A DNA stretch of 64,000 nt from assembly GCA_002696035.1 (NCBI GenBank), contig NZQV01000016.1, positions 146,776 to 210,775 on the forward strand. The letters are read 5' to 3'. The position numbers were made by a program, and so were the translations under genes. A model generated the notes under the pieces. It was not told the DNA's origin. It saw only the letters and a program-made list of their open reading frames with translations, and ran no database searches. How positions within the stretch are numbered: the stretch's first letter is position 1; each line of letters opens with the position of its first letter. Origin of the DNA: Balneola sp. GTDB lineage: Bacteria > Bacteroidota > Rhodothermia > Balneolales > Balneolaceae. Positions 42,389 to 50,942 of the stretch are shown piece after piece.

Positions 42389-44503
42389 TTAGTTTTCTGA
42401 CCAAAAATTATCCAGTAAATTCTCTCCAGGAATTACAAACGGTTTTTTTGACAGTTTATCTTTGTCTAGACCTCTACCCTCTCTTGCTCCTCCTTTAAGA
42501 ATATCTGTCTGCTCCATAATTTTTAAACGCATAATTGAACCAATAATCAAACCTAACCGAATGTCATTTGGCGAGTAAACATGATATGCCCCGCTAAAAG
42601 CTCCTATAGAATCTTTAAAAACGTCTAAGTTTGGTATCTCTCTACTTAGTCCAAAGACCATATCACCTTCATAGGCAATTTTATAATTATCTTTATTACT
42701 TGATAAGTCTTTTGAAAAATTACCTTCCCGTGGCTGTATACCGTTATTAGTCATGCTGTATAATTTGGGACAATAACCAAGATCTTTAACCCTAAGACTT
42801 CTTTTTGTAAAAATCTTCCCAAACTCAACTAGTTTCCAACCTTCTTTAACTTTTCCAGAGTTTCTATAATAATCATCAACTTCAATTATGTAGTCGTTTA
42901 TACAACCTTTAAATACTTGCTTTGCATATCGTGAAATTTCATTTGAGATTTTTTGCATCAATCTAATTTTACCAAGGTCAAAGAAATCATTTTGATCTAT
43001 AGAATTTTTAAGATTTAAAATTGCATCATCTAAATCTGTATCCAATTTTAATATTGTGTTTAAATTTTCTTCTTCATTAATAGTAATATCTAACTCTATT
43101 TCTTGGGTAGCTGGCTCGACATATCTATTTGGTGATAGAACAAAAGAATTCTTTTTTATAACTGACAAGCTTATAGATTTGCAGATCCCGGCCTCATCTT
43201 GATATTTATTATTACTATGCTTCCAATCATGATATCTATCGGATATTTTTGTTATCTCAGTATTTCTTAAAACTTTTTGTCTTCTATCAATTAGCTCACC
43301 GTGACTGCTAGCGTCGATAAAAAGTACTTGATCAGTTTTTTCCTTTCTATCTCGATCTAGTATCCATATACAAGCCGCTATTTGAGTATTCGAGAATAAG
43401 TGCGATGGAAGAGATATTATGCAATCAACTAAATTTGACTGGATAATGCTTTTTCTTATAAAAGATTCTGCTTTGGATGATGTTGACAACGAAGTATCTG
43501 CCAATACAAATGAAGCCTTACCTTTAGGTCCCAAGTGATACAGAAAATGTTGTACCCAAGCAAAATTAGCATTACTTGTAGGAGGTTCACCATGTGCCCA
43601 TCTACCATCACCCCTTAGTAAATCACCGCTCCAATCACTTACATTGAAAGGAGGGTTTGCGATGATGTAATCAGCCTTTAAATCTTTATGGGCATCATTT
43701 AGAAAAGACCCTTCGTTATTCCACTTGACCTGAGAACTGTCTATACCTCGGATGGCTAAATTCATTTTACACAAACGCCAAGTCGTTAAGTTACTTTCTT
43801 GTCCATAAATAGATATATCATCAACTTTACCCTGATGATCCTGAACGAATTTTTCAGATTGAACAAACATACCTCCTGAACCGCAACAAGGATCAAATAC
43901 TCGTCCTTCATAGGGTTCTAACATCTCCACTAGCAATTCAACTACGCTCCTTGGAGTATAGAACTGCCCTCCTTTTTTACCTTCAGCTAAGGCAAACTCT
44001 CCAAGAAAATATTCAAAGACATGACCTAAAACATCAGCACTTCTGGCTTTAGTATTCCCTAAATTAATATTACTGATAAGATCTATTAACCCACCAAGAC
44101 TGGTAGGGTCTAAGTTTTGCTTGGCATACACCATTGGTAGAACGCCTTTAAGGGATGGATTCTCGCTCTCTATAGCATCCATAGCGTCATCAACCGTTTT
44201 ACCAATAGTTGGTTGCTTTGCATGGCTCCTCAAGAATGACCACCGGGCTGATGGTGGAACAAAGAAAATATTCTCAGCCTTGTATTCATCTTTATCTTCT
44301 GGATCGGCTCCTACATATTCACCTTCCCCCTTTTTTAGCTTCTCATGAAGCTCTTCAAAAGCATCAGATATGTATTTTAGAAAAATTAGGCCCAAAACTA
44401 TGTGCTTATACTCAGCCGCATCGATATTCTTTCTAAGCTTATCCGCTGACTTCCATAGTTGGTTTTCCAGTTTTTCATTTGTCATTTGTTTCTTTTCAGG
44501 CAT
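42389..44503 (-). CDS. hsdM: Type I methyltransferase fused to one target-recognition domain
   Basis: The 704-residue protein starts with the HsdM helical domain (LWKSADKLRKNIDAAEYKHI), then the N6-adenine methyltransferase with motif I FDPCCGSGGMFVQ and motif IV ADYIIANPPFN. A typical HsdM ends near 500-520 residues; here about 180 more follow (EGWKLVEFGKIFTKRSLR, EGDMVFGLSREIPNLD, GGAREGRGLDKDKLSKKPFV) and look like one HsdS target-recognition domain with its closing helix. No separate hsdS gene is seen. Such fusions should dimerise and read a symmetric split site. First gene of the operon that also carries the HEPN-like gene, kwaA, kwaB and hsdR. Confidence 0.88.
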   Translation of the reverse strand: MPEKKQMTNEKLENQLWKSADKLRKNIDAAEYKHIVLGLIFLKYISDAFEELHEKLKKGEGEYVGADPEDKDEYKAENIFFVPPSARWSFLRSHAKQPTIGKTVDDAMDAIESENPSLKGVLPMVYAKQNLDPTSLGGLIDLISNINLGNTKARSADVLGHVFEYFLGEFALAEGKKGGQFYTPRSVVELLVEMLEPYEGRVFDPCCGSGGMFVQSEKFVQDHQGKVDDISIYGQESNLTTWRLCKMNLAIRGIDSSQVKWNNEGSFLNDAHKDLKADYIIANPPFNVSDWSGDLLRGDGRWAHGEPPTSNANFAWVQHFLYHLGPKGKASFVLADTSLSTSSKAESFIRKSIIQSNLVDCIISLPSHLFSNTQIAACIWILDRDRKEKTDQVLFIDASSHGELIDRRQKVLRNTEITKISDRYHDWKHSNNKYQDEAGICKSISLSVIKKNSFVLSPNRYVEPATQEIELDITINEEENLNTILKLDTDLDDAILNLKNSIDQNDFFDLGKIRLMQKISNEISRYAKQVFKGCINDYIIEVDDYYRNSGKVKEGWKLVEFGKIFTKRSLRVKDLGYCPKLYSMTNNGIQPREGNFSKDLSSNKDNYKIAYEGDMVFGLSREIPNLDVFKDSIGAFSGAYHVYSPNDIRLGLIIGSIMRLKIMEQTDILKGGAREGRGLDKDKLSKKPFVIPGENLLDNFWSEN

Positions 44504-44601
44504 TTAGTTGGGCAATCTCATTCAAAATTACTGCATTATAGAACTAGTGAATTTCTGTTTTATATAAATATAGTGTTTTAACCATCTGTATTTTATAATT
44601 C

Positions 44602-45627
44602 TTACATTTCAAACTCATTTATATATTCTGCATATACTTCCTTATCCGGTCTAAAATACTCACAATCTGCAGCATAGTTTGATTTACACGATTCTTTTAA
44701 AAACTTACAGAATATGTTTTCGCTTTCAGTTGAGTAAGGGCTGCTATTCCGTGCATGATACCTACATAGAAAGCAGTTTTTAACTTTTACCCCATTTTCA
44801 TGTGACCTAATAACATTTTGTACAAATGCGAATTCTCGAAAAGAGTAGTTCCCAAAGTCTTCAGCGAAACGAAAATCTGCAACATTACCTTTCTTAATCA
44901 ATGCATTTAGTGACCTAAACATTTTGTCAGTAAGTATTGCTTTACCTGATTTATATACTATAAATACACTTCTAGATTCTTTACACTCTCCTTTACAGCG
45001 ATCTATTTTAGTAATTTTCTCTTTAAAGTTGAATCTGTTTATCCTTTCATCGTGTAGTGAAATTCTTTTCTTTTCAATCAATTCTAGATCAGACTCATCG
45101 TTAATTAAGAATTCTATTATTTTCTTACCACTTGCCTGTTTTTCATCCTCAACTTCATGAGTTACAGCCATTTCAATATATAGTGACTTTTCTTTCTCAG
45201 TATTTATTAATCTGATATCAGGAATAAGGCTGCCATCTCTTTTTTCCTTCTTTATATCATCATAATAGGAGACCAAATCAAATTCCTTTGTCTTTCTACC
45301 CAAGTTGCACTTAATCCCTAAACTATTCTCAAAATGATTACAATAATGTTGATCAGCATACTCAAGTATGAATTCTTCCTGATTTTCTAAACATTCCTTA
45401 TACAAATCATAGAAAATATTTTTTGCCAGTCGATGTAAATAGGTTTCTGGAGAACAGTTTTGATCAACTTTATGAGCAAAGTGTTTCTGCCTCTGCTCGC
45501 CAAGACGGGGTATAAGCTCCTTTTCGCAACCAATACAATGAAACTTACCGAGATTCATATCTCTGTCAAGAGATTTTACATCAATGATTTCATCTTCTTC
45601 GTTATATGCGTGGGTGTACTTAATCAT
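44602..45627 (-). CDS. CoiA-like zinc-ribbon/nuclease protein
   Basis: The 341-residue protein has an N-terminal zinc ribbon (FHCIGCEKEL, then KHFAHKVDQNC) like competence protein CoiA. A central domain with PDIRLINTEKEKSLYIEMAV may be a PD-(D/E)xK-type nuclease with incomplete motif (Glu followed by Met-Ala instead of x-K). A second Cys-rich cluster follows (CKGECKES; CFLCRYH; CKFLKESC). The ATG at 45627 is preferred over a TTG 21 bases upstream that would overlap the Mug gene. It is 7 bp after the Mug gene and 98 bp before hsdM on the same strand. Confidence 0.6.
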   Translation of the reverse strand: MIKYTHAYNEEDEIIDVKSLDRDMNLGKFHCIGCEKELIPRLGEQRQKHFAHKVDQNCSPETYLHRLAKNIFYDLYKECLENQEEFILEYADQHYCNHFENSLGIKCNLGRKTKEFDLVSYYDDIKKEKRDGSLIPDIRLINTEKEKSLYIEMAVTHEVEDEKQASGKKIIEFLINDESDLELIEKKRISLHDERINRFNFKEKITKIDRCKGECKESRSVFIVYKSGKAILTDKMFRSLNALIKKGNVADFRFAEDFGNYSFREFAFVQNVIRSHENGVKVKNCFLCRYHARNSSPYSTESENIFCKFLKESCKSNYAADCEYFRPDKEVYAEYINEFEM

Positions 45628-45634
45628 TTTGACT

Positions 45635-46135
45635 TTACGACTTATCAAAAAGTTCAGCTAATTCAATCCATTTCCTCTCATCCCAATAGCCATTTGCGGC
45701 ACCGGAAGTTGAAGGTAAAACTATCACTTGTGCTCCCTTAATTTTTTTATCGGAAATTCCATATTCAACTTTTCCAGTCCTACCTTTTTTTCCTAAAGCC
45801 CAGGCTGCTGCTTTCTTTCCGTTAAATGCGACTATCTTAGGTCCATACCTATTTATTTTTTCTTTAAAGCTTTCTACATCAAAAGCTGAGTTGTTAAGTG
45901 AATCATCAGATCCTGACTCATTTTTAACTATATCAGTTAATCCTATACTAAATTTTAGCAATTTTGAAAATTCGTTAGGCTTCAACTGGTAGGGAGTCAA
46001 CCCAACTTTGTGTAGAATGGGGTAAAATTTGTTTCCGGGCCCAGCATAATAAAATCCCCTTTTAGCCGATACAGATCCGGCTGCTGTTCCACAAAAAACT
46101 ATCTTCAGATTAGGTTTTAGTAAGTCAGGTAACAT
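45635..46135 (-). CDS. Mug-type mismatch uracil/thymine DNA glycosylase
   Basis: The 166-residue protein has the family 2 UDG motifs: LKIVFCGTAAGSVSAKRGFYYAGPGNKFYPIL (motif 1 and the substrate pocket, shown here as the segment near residues 10-40), KIVAFNGKKAA in the middle, and a C-terminal VLPSTSGAANGYW, equivalent to the N-P-S-x-x-N loop. The Mug/TDG family removes U or T mispaired with G and ethenocytosine. Here the catalytic Asn position (GTAAGS in place of G-I-N-P-G) looks altered, so activity may differ from E. coli Mug. Its presence in a defence island suggests action on modified phage DNA. Confidence 0.8.
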   Translation of the reverse strand: MLPDLLKPNLKIVFCGTAAGSVSAKRGFYYAGPGNKFYPILHKVGLTPYQLKPNEFSKLLKFSIGLTDIVKNESGSDDSLNNSAFDVESFKEKINRYGPKIVAFNGKKAAAWALGKKGRTGKVEYGISDKKIKGAQVIVLPSTSGAANGYWDERKWIELAELFDKS

Positions 46136-46438
46136 TTCATTGTCTCCTCTTTATGATTTTCTTGAAATTATACAGGATTATAAGATTACTCGTGCCGAAA
46201 TTCTTACTCATCATCATATATAGTAATTACTATCCCTGACAACCTATGTCACCCCAATTCCAAAAAACTCAATTTATTAGGTTAATTTTGGTTTATTTGT
46301 ATCAAAATCATTCCTGAATGTTAATAATGTTATTTGCAAACAGGTTTATTTAAAATTTAAGCCTAACCAATTGATATTGGTTATTCTCATCAAGAATCAT
46401 TTAATTCCCATAATCAAACCTTAATAAACAGAGATTAT

Positions 46439-46798
46439 ATGGGTGGCGGCGGCGGCGGTTCTTCTTACAATCCAATTGACAAACCTAAAACTAACTTAAG
46501 TAGTAACGATCCTGAGACAGGCAGCCCAGATTGTTCAGAAATTTCTTTCCAAACCAACGTAAGTTCACCAGACCCGGACGTTCTTGAAGAAGTATCAAAT
46601 GGTGATATACTTAGTGTAAGTCTATCATCTGAAAGTGGTCCATTAGTTGCTGTACACGAGAAGGGAACTGTTGGCTCAATTAGCCATTATCTCTTTAAGG
46701 ATATAAAAGATTGTATTGAGGCAGGACATACATTTGAAGCTAAAGTTTTAAGCATATCCTCCGGTAACTGTCAAATTTCAGTTTATTTTGTTAGCTAA
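46439..46798 (+). CDS. Small protein with Gly6 N-terminus, first gene of QueC operon
   Basis: The 119-residue protein begins MGGGGGGSSYNPIDKPKTNL, i.e. six glycines after the start Met, followed by a polar disordered stretch and a compact C-terminal domain (DVLEEVSNGDILSVSLSSES, then GPLVAVHEKGTVGSI and HTFEAKVLSISSGNCQISVYF). After Met removal the N-terminus would be a flexible glycine chain. No family is recognised. The stop codon overlaps the next start (TAATG). Because a QueC-like ATP-dependent enzyme is in the same operon, the exposed glycine is a candidate acceptor for modification; this is inference. The 303-bp gap upstream (46136-46438) is AT-rich and must hold divergent promoters. 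Confidence 0.75.
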   Translation: MGGGGGGSSYNPIDKPKTNLSSNDPETGSPDCSEISFQTNVSSPDPDVLEEVSNGDILSVSLSSESGPLVAVHEKGTVGSISHYLFKDIKDCIEAGHTFEAKVLSISSGNCQISVYFVS

Positions 46799-48000
46799 TG
46801 TTTTCGATAATTGGGGGTACCTATTATGAGAACTGTAAATTCCCAACTTGGGACGAACTATATGGTTCTGGGTTAAGAGCCTGTTTAGCTCTCGAAAGTT
46901 TTGATGTCGATTTACATTATTACACTTGTTTGACTGCAAGTGCCCGAGAACGTGTCAATTCATTATTGGAAAGTAAAAATATTGAGTTAACTGCTTTCAC
47001 TTCAAACTCAACTGTAGAATTTTATTATTTGCATGGACTTTCAGCTCCTAGAATTATAAATAACACTAACACTCCTATCACAGAAAGGGTTGAGGTAGAA
47101 AATGCTCTTGTTTTCGGAATGTTGGATGCGAATATAATAGTAAATGGGAATAGAATAGTATATGACCCACAAGCACCACTTGAGCCCAAGCTCTTTTCTG
47201 AAAATGGTTCTAAATGCGAATCACTCGCTTTAGTACTGAATAGCTATGAAGCAAAATCTCTTACTAAAAAAAGCACCATTGATGAAGCTGGTAAGGCATT
47301 ACTTGAAGAATCAGATGTTGTGATTATTAAGCAAGGTTCAAATGGAGCTTCTGTATATACAGATGGTGAAATTAGCAATGTACCTGCATATAAAACGAGT
47401 AATGTATTCACCATCGGTTCTGGAGATGTATTCTCATCAATATTCTCTTATTTCTGGCTCGAAGAGGGTAAAACGGCCCATGAATCAGCTTCTTTAGCCT
47501 CAAAAGCGACAGCACTTTATTGTGACTCCAAAGCATTACCAATTGAAGCAAAAAAGCTTGAGAAGGTTGAAAAATTATATGACCCGTTAGTTAGAGCAAA
47601 AGAAGCTTCAAAAAATCAATATGATGTTTATTTGGCTGGTCCATTCTTTACTGTAGCTGAATACTGGCTGGTAAATGACATTAGATCCTGTATGCAAAAC
47701 ATGGGGTTAAATGTATTTTCACCAATTCATGACGTCGGTACTGGTAGAGCAGATATCATTGCACAGAAAGATTTAGATGCATTGAATAAATCCAGCATTA
47801 TATATGTAGTCGCCGATGGATCTGACATAGGAACATTTTTCGAAGTAGGACATGCACAGTCTAAAGATATTCCAGTAATAATTTTTTCAAGTTTAAATTT
47901 GAATCATAGTGAAACTATGCTCACTGGAACTGGCTGTGAAATATTCTATGATTTAACTACCTCTATTTACAAAACAGCATGGAAAGTATTTGAAGGGTAA
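46798..48000 (+). CDS. PfkB-like kinase fused to nucleoside 2-deoxyribosyltransferase
   Basis: The 400-residue protein has two parts. Residues 1-270 resemble a ribokinase/PfkB sugar or nucleoside kinase (VVIIKQGSNGASVYTDGE; signature NVFTIGSGDVFSSIFSYFW with the catalytic Asp of G-x-G-D). Residues 275-400 are a nucleoside 2-deoxyribosyltransferase: YDVYLAGPFFTVAEYW, SPIHDVGTGRAD, KSSIIYVVADGSDIGTFFEV and GHAQ, with the nucleophilic Glu in GTFFEVGHA. The first half could phosphorylate a nucleoside while the second cleaves or exchanges its base. It overlaps both neighbours (1 and 11 bp). Confidence 0.85.
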   Translation: MFSIIGGTYYENCKFPTWDELYGSGLRACLALESFDVDLHYYTCLTASARERVNSLLESKNIELTAFTSNSTVEFYYLHGLSAPRIINNTNTPITERVEVENALVFGMLDANIIVNGNRIVYDPQAPLEPKLFSENGSKCESLALVLNSYEAKSLTKKSTIDEAGKALLEESDVVIIKQGSNGASVYTDGEISNVPAYKTSNVFTIGSGDVFSSIFSYFWLEEGKTAHESASLASKATALYCDSKALPIEAKKLEKVEKLYDPLVRAKEASKNQYDVYLAGPFFTVAEYWLVNDIRSCMQNMGLNVFSPIHDVGTGRADIIAQKDLDALNKSSIIYVVADGSDIGTFFEVGHAQSKDIPVIIFSSLNLNHSETMLTGTGCEIFYDLTTSIYKTAWKVFEG

Positions 48001-48604
48001 TAATAAACTTTTACTTCTTTCAGGTGGACTTGAATCCTTTGCTTTAGCATATATGATTAGACCGCTAAATGCACTGACTATAGATTATGGACAACATAGT
48101 TCCATTGGAGAAATCAAAGCATCTAAGAAGATTTGTCAAATACTAGGAATCAGACATCATGTATTTAATTGCAATCTAAATGACCTGGGATTTGGTGAAT
48201 TATTTGGAAATAACACTTCAAAATTATCTGATATAAAAGATTGGACTCCATTTAGAAATCAATTTTTAATTACCATCGGATGCATCTATGCAACAAAATT
48301 AAACCTAAATAAGGTAATTATTGGAAGTGTCATCGATGATGATAAATATAAAGACGGTTCAAAAGAATTCATCAGTCTTATAAAAAAAGTAGTTGGATTT
48401 CAGGAAGGAAATATAGAGGTTTGCGCCCCTGCAATTTCAGAGCATTCTGTTGATTTGATTAAAAAATCAAAAATCCCCTTTGATACTTTATTGTGGAGTT
48501 TCTCTTGCAATAGAAGTAGGTATGCTTGCGGCACATGTAGAAGTTGCTTAAAGCGGAGCACCATAATTGAACAACTAAGAAGTGAACATTATGATGGAAG
48601 TTGA
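47990..48604 (+). CDS. QueC-like 7-deazaguanine-synthase homologue
   Basis: The 204-residue protein has the PP-loop LLLSGGLESFALAYM (SGGxDS with Glu for Asp), TIDYGQHS, WTPFRNQFLITIGCIYA (QueC P-x-R-N motif) and the zinc site SCNRSRYACGTCRSCLKRS with four Cys. QueC uses ATP twice to turn 7-carboxy-7-deazaguanine into preQ0. No other queuosine genes are in the window, so this is not a housekeeping queC cluster. QueC-like, base-exchange and OGG-like genes are known as ancillary genes of type IV CBASS. It starts at TTG inside the previous gene (11 bp overlap) and ends inside the next. Confidence 0.85.
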   Translation: MKGNNKLLLLSGGLESFALAYMIRPLNALTIDYGQHSSIGEIKASKKICQILGIRHHVFNCNLNDLGFGELFGNNTSKLSDIKDWTPFRNQFLITIGCIYATKLNLNKVIIGSVIDDDKYKDGSKEFISLIKKVVGFQEGNIEVCAPAISEHSVDLIKKSKIPFDTLLWSFSCNRSRYACGTCRSCLKRSTIIEQLRSEHYDGS

Positions 48605-49142
48605 TAAGTATTTCGAATTAAAAGAGACTATAAAAAATATCGGCTTCGATAAAGAGTTAGAATTTATAGAAAATTGCCTTGCCCATCCTTGTAACGATCA
48701 TAATGAATTTGCAACTGAATATATATGGGTAGTACTAAATGCCGGCATGAAGTATCAAGTTGCAGTCAGAATCTTCTCAAAAATAATTGAAGGATTACAC
48801 CATAACATTCCTGTTGAATATATTTTTAACCATAAAAGTAAGGTAAGTGGTATAAATCATGTTTATGAGCGAAGAGAAAGTATCTTTGCTCAGTATGAAT
48901 CTTCTGATGATAAAATAACATACTTGGAAAGCCTGCCTTGGATCGGTTCAATTACTAAATATCATCTAGCAAGGAACCTCGGCCTAAATGTTTGTAAACC
49001 TGATAGACATCTTGTTCGAATTGCTAATAAATATAAAACTGAGCCTCATATACTTTGTAATGAACTGTCTTCATCAAGTGGCGATTTAGTTGGTGTCGTA
49101 GATTTTGTATTGTGGAGCTGTGGAAATCAACGTCTTTTATAG
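48591..49142 (+). CDS. HhH-GPD (OGG-like) DNA glycosylase homologue
   Basis: The 183-residue protein carries a helix-hairpin-helix LPWIGSITKYHLARNLGL followed by the catalytic-Asp strand CKPDRHLVRIANK, the arrangement of the HhH-GPD base-excision family (Lys/Asp). The N-terminal 100 residues are shorter than in housekeeping OGG or Nth enzymes, and no Fe-S cluster Cys are present. The Lys of Ogg1-type lyases is not obvious, so it may be a monofunctional glycosylase or a base-binding protein. It overlaps the QueC-like gene by 14 bp and ends the four-gene operon. Similar small OGG-like genes accompany QueC homologues in type IV CBASS loci. Confidence 0.8.
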   Translation: MMEVDKYFELKETIKNIGFDKELEFIENCLAHPCNDHNEFATEYIWVVLNAGMKYQVAVRIFSKIIEGLHHNIPVEYIFNHKSKVSGINHVYERRESIFAQYESSDDKITYLESLPWIGSITKYHLARNLGLNVCKPDRHLVRIANKYKTEPHILCNELSSSSGDLVGVVDFVLWSCGNQRLL

Positions 49143-49386
49143 TTACACAACACAGTTTGGTATTCTATGATTACCTAGGGCAAGATGTTACAAATCATTT
49201 GTTTGTCTAAGCTCTTTATCTTTCATGTTAAGCTGTTTTGTTGAAGTCCATATAAGAGCAATTCAGATATAATAACTTGCAGAAAATGCACGAGCTAATG
49301 CCCAGTATAATTATATCAGACTCGACTGTCTTGCCTTTCAACTATAAGGTTGCCCAACTTCAGCGCAACTAATACATGGCCAAAAT

Positions 49387-49947
49387 TTAATTCTTTGGTT
49401 TGATCTTTTTAACGAATTTTTTCCGTACTTGATCAGAGAACGCATCAAAATATTCATCTGGTGTTTTTTCCCCAAAGTCGGGCTCTGATGTAACATTAAT
49501 TCGGTTTATGATGTGATCATAAATTTTGCGTTTTTTTTCTGAAAGTGAATTTATGGTTGAATTGTTTTCCTCTATCGACAATACAAAAGCGATAACAATT
49601 CGGAGTACAACTGAGGCATTTTCTATAATCTGGTTGAGGAATAAATTAGTTTGTTTCAAGCCTGACTCACTCTTTAGATCAAACCAATTTTGAAGAAATA
49701 ATTCGTGAACCAATATGTTACGATCTCGTAATAAATGATCTAGAGTTGTAGCAAAATCCTCTGGTAGTTCTACCTGTCTTTTCATTCCATTGATAAGCAT
49801 CCCCATGGTTTGATGGTCGCGATCAAGCAGCTTAGCCAATTTTGTATCTTTTGTGTTGCCAACACCATATAAAGATGCTCGTAAAAGTGCCTCAATTTTT
49901 TGCAGTAATAAAAGTGTTTCTCCTATTTTGGCTTTAATTGTTTTCAT
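49387..49947 (-). CDS. Solitary HEPN-domain protein
   Basis: The 186-residue all-helical protein has the motif LLRDRNILVHELF, where R-x4-6-H is the hallmark of HEPN ribonucleases, preceded by IGETLLLLQKIEALLRASLYG and followed by two long helices. There is no adjacent minimal nucleotidyltransferase gene, so it is not an obvious MNT-HEPN toxin pair. A pair of identical palindromes at 50060-50118, upstream of its start, suggests tight repression. The Lys-rich C-terminus (KKFVKKIKPKN) could bind nucleic acid. The gap 49143-49386 before it holds nothing recognised. Confidence 0.65.
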   Translation of the reverse strand: MKTIKAKIGETLLLLQKIEALLRASLYGVGNTKDTKLAKLLDRDHQTMGMLINGMKRQVELPEDFATTLDHLLRDRNILVHELFLQNWFDLKSESGLKQTNLFLNQIIENASVVLRIVIAFVLSIEENNSTINSLSEKKRKIYDHIINRINVTSEPDFGEKTPDEYFDAFSDQVRKKFVKKIKPKN

Positions 49948-50059
49948 ATTCCTAGTTCTGACATATCAAATTAATGATGAATTTTCCAATCATGAGGATT
50001 TAGGCAAATTCCAATTAAGTACCCATTGTATTTACAGATGTTCAAATACGGAGATATTA

Positions 50060-50118
50060 TATACCTGAATGGGTATAACTCATAGCAATTCGATAAATTT
50101 ATACCAGTAGAGGTATAA
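50060..50118. promoter_or_regulatory. Two matching TATACC-N6-GGTATA operators
   Basis: TATACC-tgaatg-GGTATA (50060-50077) and TTATACC-agtaga-GGTATAA (50099-50118) share half-sites and spacer length, and their centres are exactly 40 bp apart. They lie in the 191-bp space upstream of the HEPN gene and behind the AbiEii gene, as expected for cooperative repressor binding on the HEPN promoter. Confidence 0.75.
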
Positions 50119-50138
50119 ATAACAATGAAAAACTACTA

Positions 50139-50942
50139 TTAAAACTCAATGTTTCTGAAATGCCTTTGTACTTCTCGTTCTACTTGGTCGAACTCAGGTA
50201 ACTCTTGAATTTGGTCACTTATAGAACCGGCCCAACGAGCTTGGTACTGAGGGAGTCTTCGCTGTAAGGCATCTTCAAAATCCGATGATAGAAGTTCCTT
50301 ATGTTCACATTTTGTTGAGAATTCGGGAAGCAAGAATTCTAGATCAATCTGCTCAATCTCTAATAAATACCATATATCATAGAAATCTCGGGGCTGCATT
50401 CGTTGCATCACTGACCTCATTTTTTCGATCAGGACCTCATCCAGTGAATAGCACAAAAGTTCAAAATCATCCTGATCTCTGTAAAGTCCGATAGCTGGAC
50501 GTGTTTCGGAATCAAAGCATAAGAGCTCACTTCTTGAAATATCGACTTTGACACTTTTTTGATTACCTCTTCCTCCCAGTGGCCCGATATAGCTTATATA
50601 AAAATTGATCCCACCATCTTCATGTTCATTATCGTCGATTAGCTCCAATGGAATGTTAGCCTCTTCCTGCACATACTCAAATACTTCCTGAAACCATTCA
50701 AATATTTGTTCATTGGTGAGCTCTGAGTCATTCAATGTAAAATCCAGATCCTCAGAAAAACGATAGTCTTCAAAGTAAACCTTTTTCAAAACCGTACCGC
50801 CTTTAAACACCAAAGCTTCACTTAAGTGCTCATGGTTTGAAACTCCCTGAAGAATCCATGAAAGAATATAATCCTTTTCCATTTGAGTGTCGCGAACTCC
50901 GGCATCTCTGGCTTTTTGTTGAATCTCTGCCGGTAAAATCAT
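50139..50942 (-). CDS. AbiEii-family nucleotidyltransferase toxin (second pair)
   Basis: The 267-residue protein shows MEKDYILSWILQGV, ALVFKGGTVLKKVYFEDYRF and SEDLDFTLND: the K-G-G-T and E-D-L-D-F nucleotidyltransferase core of AbiEii. It is about 65 residues shorter than the toxin at 32507 and clearly a different subfamily (D-Y-I-L in place of D-F-W-V). Its ATG overlaps the antitoxin stop (ATGA). Confidence 0.9.
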   Translation of the reverse strand: MILPAEIQQKARDAGVRDTQMEKDYILSWILQGVSNHEHLSEALVFKGGTVLKKVYFEDYRFSEDLDFTLNDSELTNEQIFEWFQEVFEYVQEEANIPLELIDDNEHEDGGINFYISYIGPLGGRGNQKSVKVDISRSELLCFDSETRPAIGLYRDQDDFELLCYSLDEVLIEKMRSVMQRMQPRDFYDIWYLLEIEQIDLEFLLPEFSTKCEHKELLSSDFEDALQRRLPQYQARWAGSISDQIQELPEFDQVEREVQRHFRNIEF

